From Zasmidium citrigriseum (Eukaryota > Ascomycota > Dothideomycetes > Mycosphaerellales > Mycosphaerellaceae), in the NCBI GenBank assembly GCA_002786025.1, contig NHNW01000002.1:558001-622000 (forward strand): DNA of 64,000 nucleotides. The letters run 5' to 3'. Positions 61,519 through 64,000 of this stretch are shown here, piece by piece. The notes beneath the pieces were generated by a model that was not told the DNA's origin, made no database searches, and was given only the letters and a program-made list of their open reading frames with translations. Each line of letters starts with the position of its first letter. Positions within the stretch are counted from its first letter, which is position 1. A program made the position numbers and the translations under genes.

Positions 61519-64000
61519 TCAACTCTCGACATTGCCCAGGAATACCGGCCCGCCACCACTGACAGCAGTAGCGGTATTGACAGCATCGGTGACTTCTTCA
61601 TTGTGCTTCTCCTCCTCTTTCTCCTCCTTCTTGCTCTTCGATTCAGAGTCTAGTAAGCACGTGCAATCAGAATCGTCCGGCTTCTCAGATTATGCAGGAC
61701 TATGTTTTGTCTCCCCTTTCATAACTGCGACGTTGTCATGGAGGGGAGACAAGCGCAGTTGCATGAAGAGAGAGCGATATGATGTGTACGTGTGCTTGTG
61801 TGGTGATGACAAGGCAGAGTTTACTTACTGCCGCCCAACAGCCCACCAACAATAGGCAGCGACGACAACTTGCTTCCGCCGCCTTCCTTCTTCTTCTTCT
61901 TGTCGTCGTCGATGAGGCCGAAGGAAGCGAGGAGTTTGTTGATACCAAGACCACCGAGCAGGCCGTTGACGAGACCGCCGAGACCCAGGCCGTTGAGGAG
62001 TTGGCCGACCAGACCCAGGACACCGGCCAGCAGGAGACCGACGGCGGCGAGAATCTGGAAGAGCGGCTGCGTGAGGAGTGCCCACATTGGGTTGAGCTTC
62101 TTCTTTGCGTGAGGCATGTTGTTGAGCTTCTTCTTGGCATTGTCGATGGTCGTGACGACGGTGGTGGTGAGTTCCTTGAGGGTCTCTGCGAGGCGGTATT
62201 CTTCTGGCGTGGCCTCGCCGGTACCTGCGCGACCCTTGGCTTGTGCGGCGATGCGGCCGTCGGGGTCGAGACCGCGAAGTGAGCCGTTGCATTCTTGGAG
62301 GATGCGGCCAGCTTCTTCGATGAGAGGTTTGACGTTGTTGACGAGTTCCTCCTCGTCAAGTTCGTCCTTGGGCGTGGCGTCGGCCTTCTCCATGTGGTCG
62401 GTGATTTGCTTGCAGATGGGCTGCACACGCTCGAGGGTTTGCGTGCAGATGGCGCCCATCTTCTCGGCGACCTGGCGCTCCTCTTCACGCTTGCGAGCCT
62501 CTTCGAGCTCTTCTTCGGTTGGGCCTTCGTACTCGTCTTCGGCAATGTTCTCAATGAGAGTGACTTCACCGATCTTGTTGCCTTCGACGTCGACGACGTT
62601 GCCAGCATCGTCAATTTCCTGACCGACGCAGTGGCCGAGATCTCCCATAGTGAGCTTGCCCATGAGGTCGCCGTTCTCGTCACGCACTTCACCTTCCTTG
62701 TTGACACGCTTGCCAGACATGGGGTTGATGCGCTTCTCCTTCTCTTCGGGCTCCCATCTCTCGGCCTTTCCGATGGTGTTGCCGTTCTTATCGTTGATGT
62801 CTCCATCCTCGTCGACGGTGTGGCCAAGAAGCTTCTTGATGTCACCCTCGATGATACGGCCAACAATGTCACCAGCTGGGGTAGTGACAGTGCCGTCCTT
62901 GTTGATCTGGAGACCCTCAAAGCCAGCGAATGGACCCTCTTCACCACCAACACCTGTGGCGATGTCGCATTGTCCGATGACATTGCCAGCATCATCCCAG
63001 ATCTGACCTTCGCCATCGACCTTCTTGCCGATCATGATGTTCGGGTCACCCTCAACAACACGACCAATGATCTGGCCACTGCCATCCACAGCATAACCAG
63101 CCTTGTTGATGGTAGTTCCCGCGAGCCTGGAGAGGTCCTTGACTTCCTCTTCCTCTTCCCATGGTTCGGCATGGCCCTTGACATTCCCGTATTTGTCGAT
63201 GATATCACCGTCCTCATCAACATGGAGACCAACCAGTCGCTTGACATTGCCCTCGACCAGCTGCCCAACACGGTTGCCATCTTCATCTTCGACCCAGCCG
63301 TCCTTGACAACACGGAGTCCCTCGAGGCCGGCAAATGGTCCCTCTTGGCGTTGGACTCTCTCGTTCTCTGGCAGGACCTCACAGCGTCCCACCACTTTGC
63401 CGGTATCACCATAGATGTAACCGTTCTCATCGCAGCGTCGCCCTGCGAGCTCGCCAACATTGCCCTCAACAAGACGTCCGAGAGGAATGCCCTTCTCATC
63501 GACAACATATCCCTGCTTGTTGAGCTCCTTGTTCTCGAGGATGCTGTTGTCGATTTCGACGTCTTCTTCGACGAGCGGCTCAGCATGGCCCTTCGTGTTA
63601 CCATACTTGTCGATGATATCACCGTCCTCATCGACCTGCATGCCCACAAGGCGCTTGGCGTCTCCTTCGGTGATCTCGCCAACCACGTTGCCATTCTCAT
63701 CTTCGACCTTTCCTTCCTTGACAACGTGAAGACCCTCGAGACCTGCAAACGGTCCCTCTGGCTTGGCAACACGTTCCTCTTCGGGAAGGGGCTCGCAACG
63801 ACCGACAACCTTGCCACGGTCGTTGTAGATGTATCCTTGCTCATCACACTGCCTGCCGGCAAGTTCGGCTGCGTTTCCTTCGACCATGCGGCCGAAGGGA
63901 ATTCCGTTGGCATCGACGACGTATCCCTGCTTGTTGAGGGTGAGACCGTCCAGGATCGTGTAGTCGACTTCGGGCTCGTCTGGAAGAGGCTCTGCATGTC
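61519..64000 (-). CDS. DUF3659-repeat protein, 5' end beyond the window (partial)
   Basis: The frame is open to the right edge, so the start is missing. It is built of repeating units of about 70-130 residues, each with EGPFAGLEGL-like (near 63740, 63330 and 62930), then VxDExGNxVG, VDEDGDIIDKYGN and GHAEP sequences, a fungal repeat family (DUF3659). A charged helical region (EEELEEARKREEERQVAEKM) follows, then a hydrophobic Gly/Leu-rich segment (ILAAVGLLLAGVLGLVGQLL and a GLGLGG run). Without splicing it ends GGSK at 61821. A donor at 61828 (GTAAGT) and acceptor before 61649 suggest a final exon 61519-61649 encoding a Lys/Glu-rich tail. Possibly a stress or wall-related protein; function unknown. 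Confidence 0.8.

Overview
The window is nuclear DNA from a filamentous ascomycete. The evidence is many short (about 45-75 bp) GT-AG introns, compact genes on both strands, and single-copy fungal genes for BEM1, VPS36, THP3, UTP23, PPE1 and p50 dynamitin. Three unrelated genes carry near-relative introns that look like introner-like elements. Such elements are best known from Mycosphaerellaceae-type Dothideomycetes, so I place the organism there by inference.

Left part (1-38178). Two tRNA-Gln-like genes with very long insertions in the anticodon loop open the window. A possible purine-use group follows: nucleoside hydrolase, APC permease, guanine deaminase (with an apparent C-terminal frameshift) and a 2OG-Fe(II) oxygenase. 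Next come p50 dynamitin, a penta-EF-hand protein, a zinc alcohol dehydrogenase, a rhodopsin-domain membrane protein, an alpha/beta hydrolase with a long N-terminal extension, and a succinate-semialdehyde-type dehydrogenase. After these lie a decayed GH47 mannosidase beside an intact GT32 mannosyltransferase, a pepsin-fold protein without the usual catalytic motifs, a small zinc-finger ORF, a secreted type-B carboxylesterase, a DUF2417 membrane protein, PPE1 and UTP23.

Middle (38302-43302). A tyrosine-recombinase retrotransposon (DIRS order, Ngaro/PAT-like) lies on the minus strand. It encodes gag, reverse transcriptase/RNase H and tyrosine recombinase, and has the split direct repeat layout A1-ORFs-B1-A2-B2. 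Its ORFs carry stops that all fit CpA-to-TpA (RIP-type) change, yet its repeat pairs are identical. It sits in a head-to-head promoter of only about 330 bp between UTP23 and a DUF726 (Mil1-like) gene.

Right part (43511-64000). This holds the DUF726 lipase-fold protein, BEM1 polarity scaffold, THP3-type SAC3 protein, ESCRT-II VPS36, a secreted GMC oxidoreductase, an FAD monooxygenase, and a DUF3659-repeat protein that runs off the right edge.

Exon boundaries were placed by eye from GT/AG sites and family similarity. For each multi-exon gene with a complete model the exon lengths sum to a multiple of three. No database searches were run.
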